Positions 5,922 to 6,362 of a DNA stretch of 6,362 bases are shown here, one piece after another; within the stretch, counting starts at the first letter, position 1; the number at the start of each line of letters is the position of its first letter. The stretch is from Fusobacteriales bacterium (lineage in GTDB: Bacteria > Fusobacteriota > Fusobacteriia > Fusobacteriales > Leptotrichiaceae): the NCBI GenBank assembly GCA_031285605.1, contig JAITVW010000086.1, positions 1-6,362 of the forward strand, read 5' to 3'. The translations under genes were made by a program, and so were the position numbers. The notes beneath the pieces were generated by a model that did not search any database, was not told where the DNA came from, and worked only from the letters and a program-made list of their open reading frames with translations.

Positions 5922-6077
5922 TAAAATGAAGATACTTAAAAAAGACTTTTGTTAATTATTATGAAGTAAGCTGAGATAATAAATTAATTATAATTGAAAA
6001 TAGATAAAAAAATACAGGATTTTCAAGGATAAATAAAAAAACTAAAGTTAATTAAGACAGTAAAATCAATGGTAAAA
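5922..6077. other. AT-rich spacer between the divergent dinB and rRNA promoters
   Basis: These ~156 bases are nearly all A and T with frequent stops in every frame. I see no gene, no strong hairpin and no second rRNA promoter with proper spacing; TTGTTA at 5949 and GATAAT at 5975 are 20 bases apart, too far for a standard promoter. Confidence 0.6.
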
Positions 6078-6138
6078 TAAAAAAAACCGAAAAAAAGTAA
6101 AAAAAAGGATTGACAAAGCAAAAGAGATTTGGTAATAT
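6078..6138 (+). promoter_or_regulatory. Strong rRNA operon promoter with A-tract upstream element
   Basis: A perfect TTGACA (6110-6115) and TAATAT (6133-6138) are exactly 17 bases apart, and TG at 6130-6131 makes the -10 extended. Immediately upstream, three A-runs (6079-6086, 6091-6097, 6100-6106 approximately) spaced about a helical turn form an UP-like element for the polymerase alpha subunit. The predicted start is near 6145, about 100 bases before the mature 16S 5' end. This is the only good rRNA promoter seen in the window. Confidence 0.85.
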
Positions 6139-6143
6139 ATATC

Positions 6144-6169
6144 TTGTCGATGGAAAATAAAGACGACAA
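6144..6169 (+). other. Hairpin at the very 5' end of the rRNA leader
   Basis: TTGTCG (6144-6149) pairs with CGACAA (6164-6169) around a 14-base loop. The first base coincides with the predicted transcription start, so the primary transcript would begin with this stem. The rest of the leader (6170-6246) is purine-rich, with no stem that I can find and no boxA-like antitermination element matching the classical sequence. Confidence 0.5.
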
Positions 6170-6246
6170 AAGGACAATGAAAATAGAAGAAGAAGCAAAA
6201 GCCAAGAATAAAGATGAAAAAATAAGGTAGTGAAAAAATAAAGAAT

Positions 6247-6362
<116 letters not shown>

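Overview
The window is AT-rich DNA (coding, codon use and long A/T runs all low-GC) from a bacterium that looks like a member of the Fusobacteriota, probably family Leptotrichiaceae (a Sebaldella- or Leptotrichia-like organism). The main evidence is the 16S rRNA start at the right edge, whose first ~116 bases carry the 'GACAGAATGCTTAACACATGCAAGTC' type of 5' domain (positions 6283-6310 region). The genus is an inference from memory and not a database match.

Layout. (1) 1-144: what looks like the right end of an IS200/IS605-type element: a short tnpB-like tail, a hairpin-rich stretch and a perfect 8-bp terminal hairpin. It abuts (2) 145-987 (+), the C-terminal ~280 codons of a sodium:amino-acid (alanine) symporter of the AGCS family, which has lost its N-terminal half and is best read as a pseudogene. 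Tandem hairpins at 1053-1106 end this unit. (3) 1133-2462 (-): a compact operon, rnmV (ribonuclease M5, 5S rRNA maturation) - lipoprotein - possible 56-aa small ORF. The lipoprotein's ribosome binding site overlaps the rnmV stop. (4) 2736-3021 (+): remnant of a small secreted protein gene readable only across two frameshifts, ended by a terminator at 3043-3076. (5) 3081-5803 (-): a second operon, dinB (DNA polymerase IV) - unlisted 49-aa small ORF - pepD (M20C Xaa-His dipeptidase), with a good extended -10 promoter and a leader that can fold into a three-way junction. (6) 6078-6362 (+): a strong rRNA promoter with A-tracts upstream, a ~100-nt leader and the 5' end of 16S rRNA, cut by the window edge.

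Functionally, most of this is housekeeping: RNA maturation, translesion synthesis, dipeptide hydrolysis and an rRNA operon. I see no defence system, CRISPR array or tRNA. The less ordinary parts are the IS end that destroyed the symporter gene (and may encode the 3' part of a TnpB guide RNA), the decayed secreted-protein gene, two small ORFs inside operons, and the structured dinB leader.
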